Position numbers and translations under genes: made by a program. A stretch of 64,000 nucleotides of DNA from Mimachlamys varia (lineage: Eukaryota; Mollusca; Bivalvia; Pectinida; Pectinidae), in assembly GCA_947623455.1 (NCBI GenBank), contig OX392527.1:46792401-46856400 (forward strand). Reading direction: 5' to 3'. Positions 21,966 through 36,059 of this stretch are shown here, piece by piece. The first letter of the stretch is position 1. The number at the start of each line of letters is the position of its first letter. The notes beneath the pieces are model-generated. The model saw nothing but the letters and a program-made list of their open reading frames with translations, had not been told where the DNA came from and did not search any database.

Positions 21966-24900
21966 CGGTAAAAAAAGGTATTTATTTCCATCATTTTTCT
22001 TATTTAATAATTTTACCTGTTGGTTTATATTGATTTTTGCATTTCATGTATATTTATAAAACTTATTTTCTTGGTTGTTTAATTTGTATTTCATTCGCTA
22101 TAGCGTAAAATCAACAGATGTGTTTCGAATATTTGTTTATTTCCATTTTATGAATAAGTTATTTATCATCATACTTATTTTTTTTTGATTATTTGCTATA
22201 ATATAAAGGAAATAGCAGATATTAAACTTTTCCCTTTGCCATTTTCATGTATGTAAGTTATTGATAAATATTTGATACAAAACTATTTGCTCTGTAAATA
22301 AATATATTTTCCCGTAATGTTTCGTGGCAATATTTAATTGTTCCTGTTTCATGTAAATAATCTAATTCAAAATACCGGTATTAAATATAAAAAATAAAGA
22401 AGATTTCATTGTAAAGTTTTAAATATATCGATGCAAGTAAAAAATTAAAATATAGTAGAAAAACTTACGTATTCATATAAAATAAATAACGAAAATCATG
22501 TCTGTTTGTGTATACAAAAACGTTTTAGTTTTGTGTGGTAAACAAATAAATTAATATATGATGATGTTTTATATTAATTTCGTTTACGATTTTGTCTCTG
22601 CGTATTAAGTAAATAGATATTAACGAGAAATAAAGATTAAGCATAAATGGAAAACTAGCGTACATGATTTCTAGAGGAAAATATAAATCGATTAATTATC
22701 CAGAAAGTACACATTTTCTTGGCCTAAATAGTCATTTATTACTCTGAAGCGACATTAGAAAATCGATAAAATGCCTTCTATCCTCTCACAGAGAAAAAAT
22801 GATAATATTCTCCTGACACGAAGCGGATATTTTTAATATACTTTTCTCTTGCGCTTGATCAGAGTTTTTACAATATTTTTATTGAGTGAACCCAAAAATT
22901 ACGTTTTATCTCGTTAAAATTGAATTTGGAGATATCAAACTATCACATATATTTTGTTTGTCTTCTTGATGTATAAGTTTGTGTTATTATTCAATATGAG
23001 TTTTATTTAAATAAAAACAAAACAAAAAACAAAACAAAAATTGTATAAACTTGAACAGGAAAAAACAAGATTGTATTGTGTTATAGAAAGCCGTTCGATC
23101 AAGTAAACAATATCGAAACAATTTAAGATTGAATATTAGGATGATAATTTTATTTTCTATTGCGCAAAAATTATGTTATGTTTGGAATTAAGGGCCTAAG
23201 TGAGATAATGCTAAATCGATAGTCCTTTATTTATGGACGGAGCGAAAATCGATTCTCATATAATGGCATATTTAGGAAAATAACTAACACAAATTCACAT
23301 TTTAATTACCGTTCCTGTCATGAGGAAAAATAGCCAAATTTCACAAATTGAAAAATGAAACATACCAGAAGAATTGACCTATTAAGAGATTTCACGTGAT
23401 GAGTTTTGGGTATCGTAAAAGTACACTAACACTTTTGCCGTATTTATTATTCTCCTTCAAAAAAATACAAGTGCTTTCCCTGGAAAAAAAGGAGAAAAAA
23501 AAAACACAAAATGTTTACCAAAAGTTGTGTTCTGCAATTTCAATAATAACATGAAATTAAATCTTGGTGAAATATATTCCATTTACTATTTCATATTGTG
23601 TGTTTTAAGCATTTGTTATTCCGAAATTACAGATTTAATTTATTGCTGAATTATTTCTACTGCGTATCAAGTTCAAAAATGCTTAGCATATAGTTCATAT
23701 TTGATACAGTTTTATGCATATTAAGAAAAGACTCTTTTTCTCAAAATTATCAGTCAAAGTTTAAGAAATAGTATTTTGTTAACAGGGACGAAAACGATAA
23801 AAAATCAACCACCTGACAATTTTTTTAAAAGTTTTTGAGCCTTAGCAGTAAAACCCTGTTACACATAGGGCTGAATTTTTCTTTGATAATAAACTACTTA
23901 ATTATATTTGTTTATGTATTGAATGATAATGTTTTAAAAACATTTTTGTCACTGAAGAAAATGAAATAAAAACGGCCCGATATTTACAGACGTATGCATT
24001 GTTCAGTGGAATTTCTGTTTGTTAGTAAACAAAAATAATAATTAAAACAAACAAACAGAACAACAAATAATTATGCTTTGATATTAGATTCCCTCATATC
24101 AAAGATAAACGTTTGAATTTCTATTTTGTTTCCGATTTACTGAAATTTATAAGCATTTTTGTTATTATTTCTTCTATATTTCACTGATTTATATTTAAGA
24201 GAAAAATAAAGAAATATCTAAAGAAAATTGGTTAATAAAAAAATATCGATAGAAATGTATTTTTCGTAGTATATATCTTAATAAATTTGAATAAGAAATA
24301 TGTATCAACAATATCTGTATAAGCCTCTTCATGAATAATGCATTCCATTTCTGCAAAATGTGCTTTACAAGCTTATGCATCAGATTAATCTGGCCTATCA
24401 TTTAACTACATAAAATGAATTGTATCTAATTTAAATATATTCATGCATTCATTTTTAAAAAGATATACTGATTTTTTATTGAACAGTTATCTACGCTGTT
24501 AAGGTGTTTTATTTTTTTTTGTAACAAATCCTAAACAAAAGATTATGACAATCTTTTATGCACTAGTTCAAAATATGATTTAATTTATATAAAGTATATC
24601 AATTAATAAAATTATTCGTTTCCCCCAAATTTTTAGGCCATGTATAAAGCATATTTCCAAATTGAACAAAGCTTTATCAGGATTTTATTTCTTTTTAATA
24701 TCTTACCCTTATTATTGATTCTAAATAAATCTTGCAGCTCTTTTTTATTTTAGAGATTTTTTTATGGCCTTTTAATGGTTTTATTGCTATCATGTAACAA
24801 CACGTTAAACAGTGTGATTGCATGTGTAATAAATCCGACAAACAGACAAAATCACACAGCCATGGTGTCTAGATTGGCATATTTATAACTCTAACGGTTT

Positions 24901-27900
24901 ATTTCATATTTTGCCATAAGCAGTATGCGTTGGATTATCTAATATCCCGTATATTTTATCCAAGCGATAAAAAAATGTGTGTAAATCTATAGTTTTATTG
25001 CATTGTCAATATTTCATCGTAACGGGATAGATTGAAGTTAATATTTAATTATTTTACACTTAAATTGATTTATTAAATTCACATAACTTTGATATAAATC
25101 CCGATGGTATAATCTAGAGAGATTCCGAAAGGCTGTCTGTTTCAGATGCCGAAGCGGTCCCTTGAGACATCTCGTCCCTATTCTCTTCATCTTGCTAAAT
25201 TGATCCACGGGTATTACCAACTAAGCCGAACATCTTGATTATTTATTTATACTTGTCTGTATTTACATTACCATTGCTACATATATTATACAAAAAAATC
25301 AACAAAAAAACATGGGCGTTTACTTGTTTGAAAAAAAGTATTTTACACACAATAAAATGGAAAGAATAATTAACATAAATCAACAAATAAAAATATGATT
25401 TTTTCTGAAACAAATAAGGCATAAAATGAACAACTTTATCATCTAAAATATGTCATAATAGAATTATTATTTTTATATTAGGAAATGAATTTCTTTCAAA
25501 TAAAACATTAAAAGAAATGTAAACTTAAGTAAGAAAAATAATTCAAACATAATTAGAAAGAATATTGCATTTTTGCGTACAGATGGACATATTTTTTACC
25601 AACCTGTGTGTATGTTCCAATATTGATGGTGAGCGACGAAGAGAGATATATACCATCCCGTGTATCATATTCTTCTATGGTTTTACTGAATTTGAAATTA
25701 GATATGACTGAAAATTCCGATTGGTATTTCGATTCAGTGAACACATATGTTTATCAATGATAACTAAAACTGAGTATCATCCATCAGCGACATTTCCTCC
25801 AGCGATTGGCCATCAAGCTTGAAAATCAGACAAATCAAATGTGAAATTTACTATAAATAAATCCTTCTAGAAAAATACAGTATTCATGAATGAATTATTT
25901 TTTTGAATAATAAAATACCATTCTGGCATTCAAGTGATGGGTTATTTCTAAGTCTGTGAAAAAAACTGATAAGCATTACAAAAATTATAAATAGGATTTT
26001 TTTTCTAAAATGGGGGAAAATGACAAAAACAGGAAAATGACCCCTTTCTTTAATTCATTTTTAACTTGAATTGTAAATATATCATTAACTCAATGTAATC
26101 TATTCTAAAAATCTTTTAACAGTGAACTTTCAGTTGTAGAACCAGTTTTTGTTTATTTTGTTCTTATTCATTCATATCAAATTTCATGTACGTACTTGAA
26201 ATTCAATGCTACACTATTTAAATAGTGATACGTTTGGGTTTTTATTAAAAGAAATCAGATTTCTTCCACTGTACACGACCTGGGAAAGGTCCAATATCTT
26301 TTATCATTTATTAGAAAAAAATATCACTGGTGCTCATTGACGCGTATGCCTGTGCTTTTATTTAAATTCAATATCAATATCAGAATTCGATAGTTAAATA
26401 GATTTATTCAACATTTAAAACGGAATATTTAACAACATTCATACTTTTTGAATTGAAATGTATCATATGATTTATAAATTCCTTCCGTAAAGTGTTTTTG
26501 AATGAGATATTTCTCTAATATGTATTTGAATTTACTTTTGAAACATTTTATGAAACTTTTCATTTTATTTTCAAGTTAGAATATGAAACATGTGCGCACA
26601 TGTTGGTAAATATTCTAAACATTAAGTCTAAATAAATCCAGTCAACTTCTCTGGAAACAAAACAAGAATTGAAAATAATTTTCAGCAGAATATTCTATTG
26701 GCTTTGGGATCATGCTGTGATATTTTTGGGGGAAAGAAACAACAACAAACAAATCCAATTATACACTCTGATTCTTCTTAGAATTAATTCTAAATAAATG
26801 AAACAAATTTGTAATAAGAATGTCAAAAAGGATAATTCAATTTAAGGATTTAAAGAATTTACAAAGGTGGCTTATAAAACCATAAATTGGATTAGCAGAG
26901 AAGTAAAAAGGATCACAAACAAATCCTGTAAAATTTATTTACATAAAAGTTTTGAATTTACTAGTCCAATAAAACATTTACAAATATTTTACAATGAAAC
27001 TAATCCAATGACGAATGGCCAAAAATGTTTTGGGTTTTTGGACCGACCCCTTAAGTCTTTTTCCAATCCTTGACGTGTGGGTCATTACATAGGAGTTGAC
27101 ACTCAATAAATTGGTACGTATTTGCCAAATGGGATATTTTTATCCAATCAGTGGACACGGTACTAAGCTTGTTATGTAAATAATTGTAATAGGGATTTTC
27201 GAGTCAATGCCAAATGGTTGGAACATTTTTCTTCTTATTTGATAGTTTAATCCCCATATATGCGCATTTCTTTGACATGAATTCAGGAAAAGTGCCTTTG
27301 GCTAGCAATTATACTATCTAAGGATTTCATCGGAATACCTTCCGGGCTAGCACTTTTAAGATGTTTTTAAGACTTTGTTTCAGAAGATGATGTCGAAATA
27401 TATTTTATTAAGAGATATTTTATTTATGTCAAGTAGAAATTTGATTGTGTAAGATATTTTTTCTCTTCACCTTATTACGTCAAGTTTTCTAGTTACAAGA
27501 TTTTCCCTTCCTGATGTGTTTGAAAGTTTTGTTCGTTTCTTTCAGCTTTGAAATTTTTGTACTTCTATTAGCGATATTAAAATATCAATGACATATTATT
27601 CTATTGTATGGACAAATTTTCTGTATAATCTTATATTCTTTTTCAAAAAACAAAGTAATAGGAAAATAACAACTTAATTTAAAAGTTAAAGGTTGATGGT
27701 AGCAAGAGGTAGATTTGCTTTCTGTTATTACTTTTGACAAACATAACAAATACTTTTATAATTTATAACATCAAAAATCAACCATAACTTTCCAAAGTGT
27801 TGGTGTTTTATAATTTATATGAGTTGGAAAGCAATATAGATATTTTCTCCCATCGAAGCGGAACTGCCTATCTCATAGGTCAATCAACGTGTCTAATTTC

Positions 27901-28767
27901 ACATCAGAAACCTTGACATACATTCATAAATAACGTTTCGCTTCTTGCAGAATTCGTAAAATGTAGTAACTTGGGACCTCACAGAATGTAACTATTCTGT
28001 CACGTGGTCACAACACATTAATTATTGGTCGGTACATATATCGGATTTCACTTTACAAGATACTTGTGAAACGATAATGCTACCGCTTCTTTTTATTCTG
28101 TATTCGGGGCTTGTTTCTAAGCCAGTAGCTGGCCTTTCGATTGTGAGGCAAGCGAACCGTGATGAGAATGGATCGGATTTGTTCTAATTCCTCCACACAA
28201 TAAAAACGGGAAAATGATGGTGTGCCGATTCTTAAAACGCCATTATTGCACTACATTTCGATACAATAAAGCTACGAGAACGCTGAATAAGCACAGTGTA
28301 GACAGACAATGGAGGTTTGCCTGACATAAGTTATTCGGGAGTGAGAGGAGCAAACGTTCTTGACCTTTTTGTGTACAAACACATGAACGCATGTGTAATA
28401 TACATGCTTTGTGTACAAGTATGTGTGTAAACAAATGCAGAAAAAAGTCGTGTTAATCAATGCTATTCGTATGATGTTTGTAAATATTATATTGACTTTA
28501 ATCTAAATGAAAGAAAAACAGAAAAAAAAAAGAAAAAAAAGAGAGAAAAAATAATGACAAAAAATTTCAGAAAATGCATACTACCTATCAAACTAATTTG
28601 CATTTACAGTTCATAAGTTACTTATAATTCACTGCTGCAAAAATATTTGTATTTTCACTATCAAAATGAAAAAAAAACTTTACTGATTATTTTGATTAAT
28701 ATTTAGCAAAAATATGTTTTAATGTATTCTAAATGAGTAATATTTGCTTTCATTTATATCTTTTCAG
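21966..28767. other. Long, very AT-rich gene desert
   Basis: Nearly 7 kb with low GC, no SINE, no minisatellite and only short A/T runs. Open frames up to about 68 codons occur at 24.2-27.1 kb but have AT-driven codons and no splice context. A hairpin with 11-nt arms (TTCTGTTTGTT and AACAAACAGAA) lies at about 24012-24061. The block could be a large intron or intergenic regulatory territory. Confidence 0.5.
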
Positions 28768-28850
28768 ATGCAATTATCTTTAGAAGACATACTTATATAT
28801 AAGTAATTCCGAGCATGAGCTATTGCAAAGACAATACTACAAGAGAAAAG
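28768..28850 (+). CDS. Candidate plus-strand exon with a short coding start
   Basis: A strong acceptor (TTTATATCTTTTCAG) ends at 28767. The 83-nt exon contains an ATG at 28815 that is open for 12 codons (MSYCKDNTTREK) into AAAAG then GTATAA, a plausible donor, in phase 0. An earlier ATG at 28768 stops after 12 codons. It would be a second exon carrying the start of translation, with a non-coding first exon upstream, possibly the one ending at 20495. The product is unknown. Confidence 0.35.
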
Positions 28851-30089
28851 GTATAACAATTTATTTTTATTGACTTCGCTTCCTATTTATTATACGAATA
28901 ACCCAAATAAACTTTGAAGTAAAATGCTTTTATATTTGTATGTTGTAATTTATATATTTACATATTAATCACAAAAAATAAACAATGTTTTGTTATTTTT
29001 GTTCAAATCTACCTTATGGTGTCATAAGAATCATTACAGTCTCAACAATGTGACTGACAATTACCAATCGATTTGATCTTGCTATATATAGCACTGTATT
29101 TGGTATCTGAGAGCTGACAATGACAGCTGGGAGGATGCAGCAATGTTAATAAATGCCCTATTTTGTAAACAATATGTAGCATAAAGTTCAAATAGGAGCG
29201 TGGTCATTCCTATTTATTATGTTGTGGGAAGCATTTCTAAAAACCAAAACCGCAAATTGCATGTTCGTCACTTAATCATTGAAGCGTAGGAATTTTCACA
29301 AATCTGTTGTTAAATAAGGCAATGCGCGATGCTTCACTACAAACAACCACAGACTGTATCAACAGCAGTTGACTTATACGGAAAACGTTTTTTTTTTAAA
29401 CAAAGTTCAGGACAATAAGAAAAAGCTATTTTCTTTCTTGGTTCTGTAATTCATATCACATACCGGTATTTGTTTCTAATTTAAGGATTAAGCACTAATT
29501 GCATTCTATATTGCAGTTCTCATATCTTTTCAAATGTGAGAAAGCTAAGAGGTTTTAGTTTCAGGTATAAGCTTAATTTCAACAGCAAATCATTATTGTT
29601 CTGTATCTGATTCTAACTTATACAAATGCAATACAATTTATAGAATGATAAATTAGTATTCTAAGGAAAATGTTTATCACTGTTTTTAAACAAAAAAGTT
29701 CCTTACTTGTTAAAGCTGAAATTGCTCAAACATTTTTACTTAGAAAGTGATTTTAACTTCTTTTCATATTTTCACCTAAAATTGTAATGTCTTAGTAACG
29801 ATTGACTGATTAGCCTTTTTGAAAAGAAAATAACGTAATTAGTCTATCAATATCATTCACACGAGCATGCAATTTACAGTTTCAATGAAGAGGATTTTAT
29901 CATCTCCATAATAGAGAAGAAGCCTTATTTGATGTTTTTGCTGATCAACACTAACCTGCTTTGATCGCATTCACAATAATGAAACTATCAATTATCAATT
30001 CGCCAACACCTGCAAATAAAACTAACAAGCTTTTATAATCTACGTATTAACATTATTTAGAAGTCAAGTTTACAGACACTGAAAAATTA
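28851..30089. other. AT-rich non-coding stretch
   Basis: No supported gene; no distinctive repeat seen. Confidence 0.5.
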
Positions 30090-30350
30090 CCCTTTCAAAC
30101 ACATCGTGCAATGGGTCGCCACAACACCTTGGGGCAAGGTTCAAACGGATGCCTTGTTGGTATCCTGGAAGACTTTTGAAGTTGTTTGTATTATAATGTT
30201 TATTTCTACCCGAGACATCTGTATCGGGGGTAACCGACATCGGCGAGAGTCATGTGATTCGGTGGAGTGTAATGGAAGGTCGGATATATCAACCCTGCTT
30301 GTCCGAGTTTGTCTCACACGCACACGCGAGATATAGATACACATGTCAGA
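30090..30350. other. GC-richer CpG-containing patch with opposing open frames
   Basis: Both strands are open: plus 30106-30336 (76 codons) and minus 30344-30141 (67 codons). CpG words such as CCGACATCGGCGAG and CACGCACACGCGAG are concentrated here. A start-like ATGGGTCGCCACAACACC at about 30111 leads to a weak donor. It may be a promoter-proximal patch or an old element; no family is recognised. Confidence 0.3.
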
Positions 30351-31490
30351 TCATACATCATATACTATGTAGGTTGTATATAAGTAATATTTTTGTTTAT
30401 ATTTTCACATATATTAAATATCATGAACAAAGCACGCTTTTCCGTTGAAAACAATGATATTTTGTAAAAAAAATTTATACAATCCTCACTTGAATTAGAA
30501 ATGATAGTGGATGCATAAATTGATTTTTTTTAAATGATCTTATGCCTTCTAAAAGTAAATCATTAATTATAAAAATGAAAAAATAACTTAATATTTCGTC
30601 TTTTTCTCCCTTTTCGCAAATAAGTATATAATATAAAGCGACAATAATTGACATATTGTATTTTATATTGCGAAAGTGAAAGTCTTATACCACTTGTTCT
30701 GTATGTTTAATAATATGTGCAGATTTTAATGTACATTTAGTTTAGCATGTCTTTCCCGTGGTTATCACCAATACTTAAAGATTACAGTGTAATTCGAATA
30801 TTAAATCTTCTAAATATTTATATTGCCAAAGTTATTCAAATTTATGCTGAACGAACAGCCTCATTAATAACCAATTCAGATATTTTATAATTAACTTGCA
30901 ACACAATGTTATGCCGTTCTTTGTATGAATTTACTTTTATAGTGCAATATATTAAGTATAAGAACATTAAAAAGCGAAAAGAAACACACTTCATATCAAA
31001 TTATTAACAAATTTATAACAATCATAAATCAAGCAAGCCATACTATTTTCATGCTTTAACATACACTAGAAGTAATATTCACTATTTCTCAATAAAAAGA
31101 CCATCTTACCAATATTTATATCATACTAAACTCAGATAAGTGTTTGTATGATATATAGATATATCCAGTCTCATGAAACACCGTCAATCCTCAACGCTAT
31201 AGAACATAATGATTAGACTGGTTCCACGCTACAAAGTGCCACAAAAGAACATACCATGCAAAGTAATTTTGACATATACGCACATAACATCAAAGCATAA
31301 AATGATGATGGGAGCCATGAACATAATTTATGATTTCTTTTTTTTTTTTAAATTCCCATATCTATTTTTCAAGGTCCTGCATTTAAATCTATCCTTAAAC
31401 TCGTATTAATCTTTTATTTTCACATATGCTTTATATTTTCTTAGGAACGAAACATAAAATTCTGGAACCTGAATACAAAAATCTTCTGGG
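30351..31490. other. AT-rich non-coding stretch
   Basis: No supported gene. Confidence 0.5.
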
Positions 31491-31499
31491 GTATGCATC

Positions 31500-31570
31500 C
31501 ACAGAGGAACTCTCTCTGTTGGAGTTAAGTTTAGTCACCTGATACGTCACGGTTCAAAGCCTGAGCTTCA
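31500..31570 (+). promoter_or_regulatory. Candidate promoter upstream of an ATGGCGGAC start
   Basis: A GC-richer stretch contains GATACGTCACGGTTC, with a CRE half-site (CGTCA), just before CAATGGCGGAC, a YY1-type word that includes the proposed ATG. No TATA box is obvious. Confidence 0.3.
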
Positions 31571-31631
31571 ATGGCGGACATTGAATATTCACACTGTGAC
31601 TTAAATTGCCTCCTCCATTTTCAAGGTTTTG
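31571..31631 (+). CDS. Candidate first coding exon, plus strand
   Basis: ATGGCGGACATTG opens a frame encoding MADIEYSHCDLNCLLHFQGF. A donor-like GTATGA follows TTTTG at 31632, and a weaker one (CAAG then GTTTTG) lies at 31626. Unspliced, the frame would end after 29 residues at about 31660. The start context is good and composition is richer than the flanks. No family is recognised, and this could be chance overlap with a promoter motif. Confidence 0.3.
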
Positions 31632-32405
31632 GTATGACTTTTGTATTTCTTTTTATATGATGAATAAATTATTTAAATCAGATAGCCATTAGAATAATGT
31701 ACCTTTTTGAGTGAACAAAAATAAGAAACAAGAGAAAAAGATGAAGAAAGTCATTTTCAGACATATGGCATTGATGTTAAACATTAGTATTATCTAAGTA
31801 TACATTAGACATATGTAATATGAATATGACTGAAAAAAACTTGTTTCTAGACATCAGACACGATGACTAATACATAATATCAGATAGTTTTGAATGGACA
31901 AGCTGTTTACCAAACAAGTCTCTATAATGAAACATGCAGAACATGAAAAAATATCAAGATATGATTAAACATGTTCATTTTATCAGAGATACTTTTACAT
32001 ATATTAATATTATACAAAATATTTACATTTAAAGTAAAATCTTAACACGTCATATTTTTTTTCTCTTAATTTGTTTGAAGCAACGACATCATTTTTTAAA
32101 CAAATTGACATAACAATTTAAATTTAACTGTTTAGTTCTTCTGTCAACAATTTTGTAAAATATTAACATAAGTAATTCTTTTTATCTTATAAACTCAGTT
32201 TAATATAGGTATTAGAAAACCAATTTTCAAACCGTCCTGTTCATATATGTTTATTTTTATTGAAATTAGAAATACATGTTCAATACTTAAAATTACTCAT
32301 CCATTCAAGTGACTAAAGAAAACATCAAAACACCACAAGATGTAAAGAAGTGCTTTGAATTCATAAATCAGTTCAAGAAAGAACGACAACTCTCGTCCTA
32401 ATTAG
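31632..32405. other. AT-rich non-coding stretch
   Basis: No supported gene. Confidence 0.5.
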
Positions 32406-32573
32406 ATTTCTTCCTTATCGCCCTTTGACAGTTTGTCGACACATAGATTATCACCAATGGACAGCCCGGGCAACCTGCTCAAGTTCGCTACTAAACTGTT
32501 CCACAAATCTCACTTTCTATTACTCTATTGTGACAAGCGAACCTTATTGTATACACGACTTTTATCAAATTGA
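32406..32573 (+). CDS. Coding-like patch, candidate terminal exon, unrecognised
   Basis: The plus frame is open from after a TAG at 32403 to a TGA at 32571 (55 codons). It includes LSPFDSLSTHRLSP followed by MDSPGNLLKFATKLFHKS, with GC-ending codons (AGC CCG GGC AAC CTG CTC AAG TTC) that stand out here. Two acceptor-like sites precede it: CTCTCGTCCTAATTAG, and a better tract ending CCCTTTGACAG at 32430. The second half is leucine-rich and AT-driven. The opposite strand is also open at 32513-32451 and gives VRFVEQFSSELEQVARAVHW before a stop, which looks just as protein-like, so the coding strand is uncertain. Confidence 0.35.
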   Translation: MSSLSPFDSLSTHRLSPMDSPGNLLKFATKLFHKSHFLLLYCDKRTLLYTRLLSN

Positions 32574-34734
32574 AATTAATCTCCCCATTGCTAGTTCAAT
32601 TCCTTCATTATTTTCCATTTATGGACAAAGGCCTCCACATAAGGTTGCTATCCAGCGTACGATTTTGTTATTTTACCCGGTGTAAGACGTGGCGTATTTA
32701 ACATATAAAATACGGGTCTTTTTGTTATCACATATTTTTCGTATTATATCACATTTGAGACTATGGCGAGAATGCTACAACCAATTTTACCCCTAACAAA
32801 ATCTAAGTGTACACAACTACGAGAATGATATATCTGACATAGTGTATTCTAATGCCAAAGGAAAGATAATAGTTTAGAATTTCTTAACAACGTTAAATAA
32901 ATGGGCTGGCTTACTCACTCCAATGGCAGGCAACGTGCTGAAAACATGGCTATTACTCACACCAGGAATACCGCAGTGAAACCCTGAATGAATTAAAGTT
33001 CCTCCGACATCGTGCTCGGGTTAATAAGGGCAGTGAATCTGAGGTTATTTTAGGGCTACCACCTGGTCGGGTTTGTATATACATGCATTTGCTAAAGAGA
33101 AATGTAAAACTGCTTCAGCTTGTAATTAAGTATCATTGTAATAGTACATATGATTATAGTACATTGGGGAAGTTAGTTTGTTATAATATTGATAATAACC
33201 ACAATGCTTGTCACCTCTATAGAATATAAATCTGTGATTATACTAATAATTTTACATGTATGACGAATGATTAATTGCGATTTTCAAGAAATTTTATTCG
33301 TTCACAAATTCACTTTTCACCAAACCATTTCTCTTAAATACACATTTCATCTAGCCATATACAAGAGATGTTGAAATAATTTCCCCTTTTTTAAGTTTTG
33401 GCACATATTTTTAATTGTCAATTAAATATCATTTTTTCAGTTTGTTAGAAACATTTTACAAAAAATGATGCTTTAGAAAATACTTAACAGTGTTCGCAAT
33501 GTCTCAAACTTGTGTTACTATTTCATTTGAATAATATTTTCCTACATACCAAAAATCCATAGTAACTATTGCTATAATAGAATCGTCCCATAAATAAACA
33601 TAATGCATATCTCTATACAAAAATCGATTTTCAGCATATCATTATTCAAAAGTATTCAAACATTTTTGCCGAAATATGTGAAAATACGATATGTCATATG
33701 CATTAGTATCTTTCATGTTTATTACAGGAAAATTGGAGCATTTTTATATTATGTTTATATGATGTTAAATGATTTAACCCAAGGTATTTAACAAAACAAA
33801 ATACAACAACAAACAACCAAAAATATAAAATAAAATAAAGGATTGACCTTATCTGAAAAAAACTGTTCATCAATCAATTCATCACGGAAAACTGATATAA
33901 AAAACGAAATCGACATGTAAAAGACACCTTGCGCATATTTATGTCATGGAAAGAGTTTATAATAGTGCTTCTCAAATTACAAGTACTTAGGATTCTAAAG
34001 AATGTTTTAACTAATGTCCTATACAAAAGTTAACTAAACTAGATCAACACTTACATTTCAAGTACTGTACACAGCTTGCACCCCTCCATACAAAACAGCA
34101 TGCACCCCTCCATACAAACCTTTATGGGACTGGTGTGCAGCACGTCTTCAATTAAGAAAGGATCCAGCCATCTGTCAATTACGTATCACGTACCTTTCTG
34201 GTTACATACACGGATTAAGTTAAAGAGGCATTTTCACCCTGCGAAACTTGTGGCACGTTAGAGTGCATTTAAATACAATTAATTCTATAATGCTGGAACA
34301 CAAACAAATAAAGGCAAGTACTGCATCATTTAACAAATCATAATCTATTTCAATTATATCATATTCTTGTGACACATTATAGCACTAAGGAGCAGCTTTT
34401 TAGATAGATAGTCATAGCATTTAGGTCGTGGTCATTTAAATTTGTCTGAAAACAATTTTACAAATCTTGTATATGTAAAATTTCAATTTTTTCTGAGGTT
34501 CATTAAATAGGACAAAACACCTTTTAAATTAAAGAAAATGGTGAATTACCTTGAGTTAACACTGAAAATAATATCAATTAAAAATCAAAACATGTAAATA
34601 TATTCTCACGTTTGGATGTGGTTTGTATAATTGAATATTCTCTTAATATGTGTCATGAATTTATGCATCTTCAAATCATATATGTGCTGTTAAATTGTCA
34701 AAGAATGTGAGGTTTGTTCCTTAATTATTTTCAG
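32574..34734. other. Mostly AT-rich non-coding stretch with one GC-richer patch
   Basis: A balanced patch at 32895-33070 includes a 28-codon plus frame (MGWLTHSNGRQRAENMAI and on) and, on the minus strand, a possible micro-exon of 23 nt near 32990-32968 between TTTAATTCATTCAG and GTGAGTAA. A 27-bp direct duplication (TGCACCCCTCCATACAAA core) lies at 34077-34126. Nothing else is supported. Confidence 0.4.
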
Positions 34735-34857
34735 GAAAAGACCTACGGGAACCCTCTATCTGATAATCGTTTAATTAATCTTACCGTTAGTTGTAATTTC
34801 CCAACAGTAAAATGTCAAATTGATTTTACTTATTATCACCAATCAAAATTCGAATAA
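34735..34857 (+). CDS. Candidate terminal coding exon, plus strand, 40 codons
   Basis: A good acceptor (TTCCTTAATTATTTTCAG) ends at 34734. The phase-0 frame then runs 40 codons, starting EKTYGNPLSDNRLINLTVSC, to a TAA at 34855. The first half has balanced codons; the second half is AT-driven, ending YYHQSKFE. An NLT sequon and two cysteines are visible, but no family. A chance open frame of this length in such DNA is not rare. Confidence 0.3.
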   Translation, partial: EKTYGNPLSDNRLINLTVSCNFPTVKCQIDFTYYHQSKFE

Positions 34858-36059
34858 TATTTGCTTTATTAAAAATAGAAATAGCTCTTGTACTTGACAT
34901 CTTCCATATTTGAATAGTTATGTTTTGATAAATTAACATATGATTTCTGTAGCAATACTTTACCATATTTTGTCTCCTAAAGTTAACAAAATCATTTCAC
35001 AAGAATGAACTTACGTAAACGTAATTTCCAGGCAATACGTTGAGGTTTCTTAGTTATATGACATGAAAGTCAATAGCGATTTTATATAATAAAATCGCCA
35101 TTCTTTTATAAGATATGAGATGTAAGCAATTTATAACTCAATAATTTATGTATATTATATATCTCACTTGAAACTTAAAGAAACACACTATGGTACATTT
35201 TTGTAAATGAACAATGCAAATCTTTAGTTAGTATGCGTTACGAATTACTGTATTAGGTAATTCAGTACAAAATAAACAAAAGAGGTTTTTGTGACGTCAC
35301 TAGTTAAAAAAAGTATATTTGTAAACATCTGAATATACAATGTTATCGCTTTTGAGGACGAATACTCACTTTCATACGAATTTTAACTTTCTGTAGTATC
35401 CATAATTGTATCGAAACAGTTCCAAGTTAATGACATTTGTTTAACGATTTGTACCGGATGTGACGTATGCTTATTTTAAAAGAGGTAGATGACACCTGTT
35501 CGAATTAAAAAAAAATATCAACACCTGCAATGAAGTCATCAGTTGGCTTAAACGTTACATCTTAACATAAAGAAGACATACTGTACCTTTCCAGGTCCAG
35601 CCACAAATAGTTTTAAAGGGGAGACTCTCGCTTAATGTTCTGGCTATATCATGTTGACGTTAGTCTATAATGTGAACAATGTTTTAGCTGTGTGTCGCAT
35701 CCGCAGGGAACCATAACAAGACCGGCTGATTGCTTTTAGCCTGGACCCAACTGGTACCTAAACCACAAGTTGCTCCTTAATTGGTAAAACTGACTAATAT
35801 AGCATTGATGGAGGAATAAGTTCAATCGGTTGGAGGAAGTGGCGTTCATTGTAGATAAAAATTCTATGGTAAAATGTTGGGATATTCCCCTATATTTTCT
35901 CTTTTATTGTCATATTGACATACTTCATTATGAATACATGTGAAATTGGATATGTCCTAGCTATATTTTTAAAAGGACATTTTATCACCGCCTGTTGATG
36001 CTGTTAAGTCCCTTGTTGATAAATAATGGTATGTTATATGCACGAGAAGTAATGTGAAT
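34858..36059. other. AT-rich non-coding stretch
   Basis: A GC-richer patch at 35590-35790 has a short minus frame (YQLRSNLWFRYQLGPG and a stop) that looks protein-like but is unsupported. Nothing else is seen. Confidence 0.45.
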
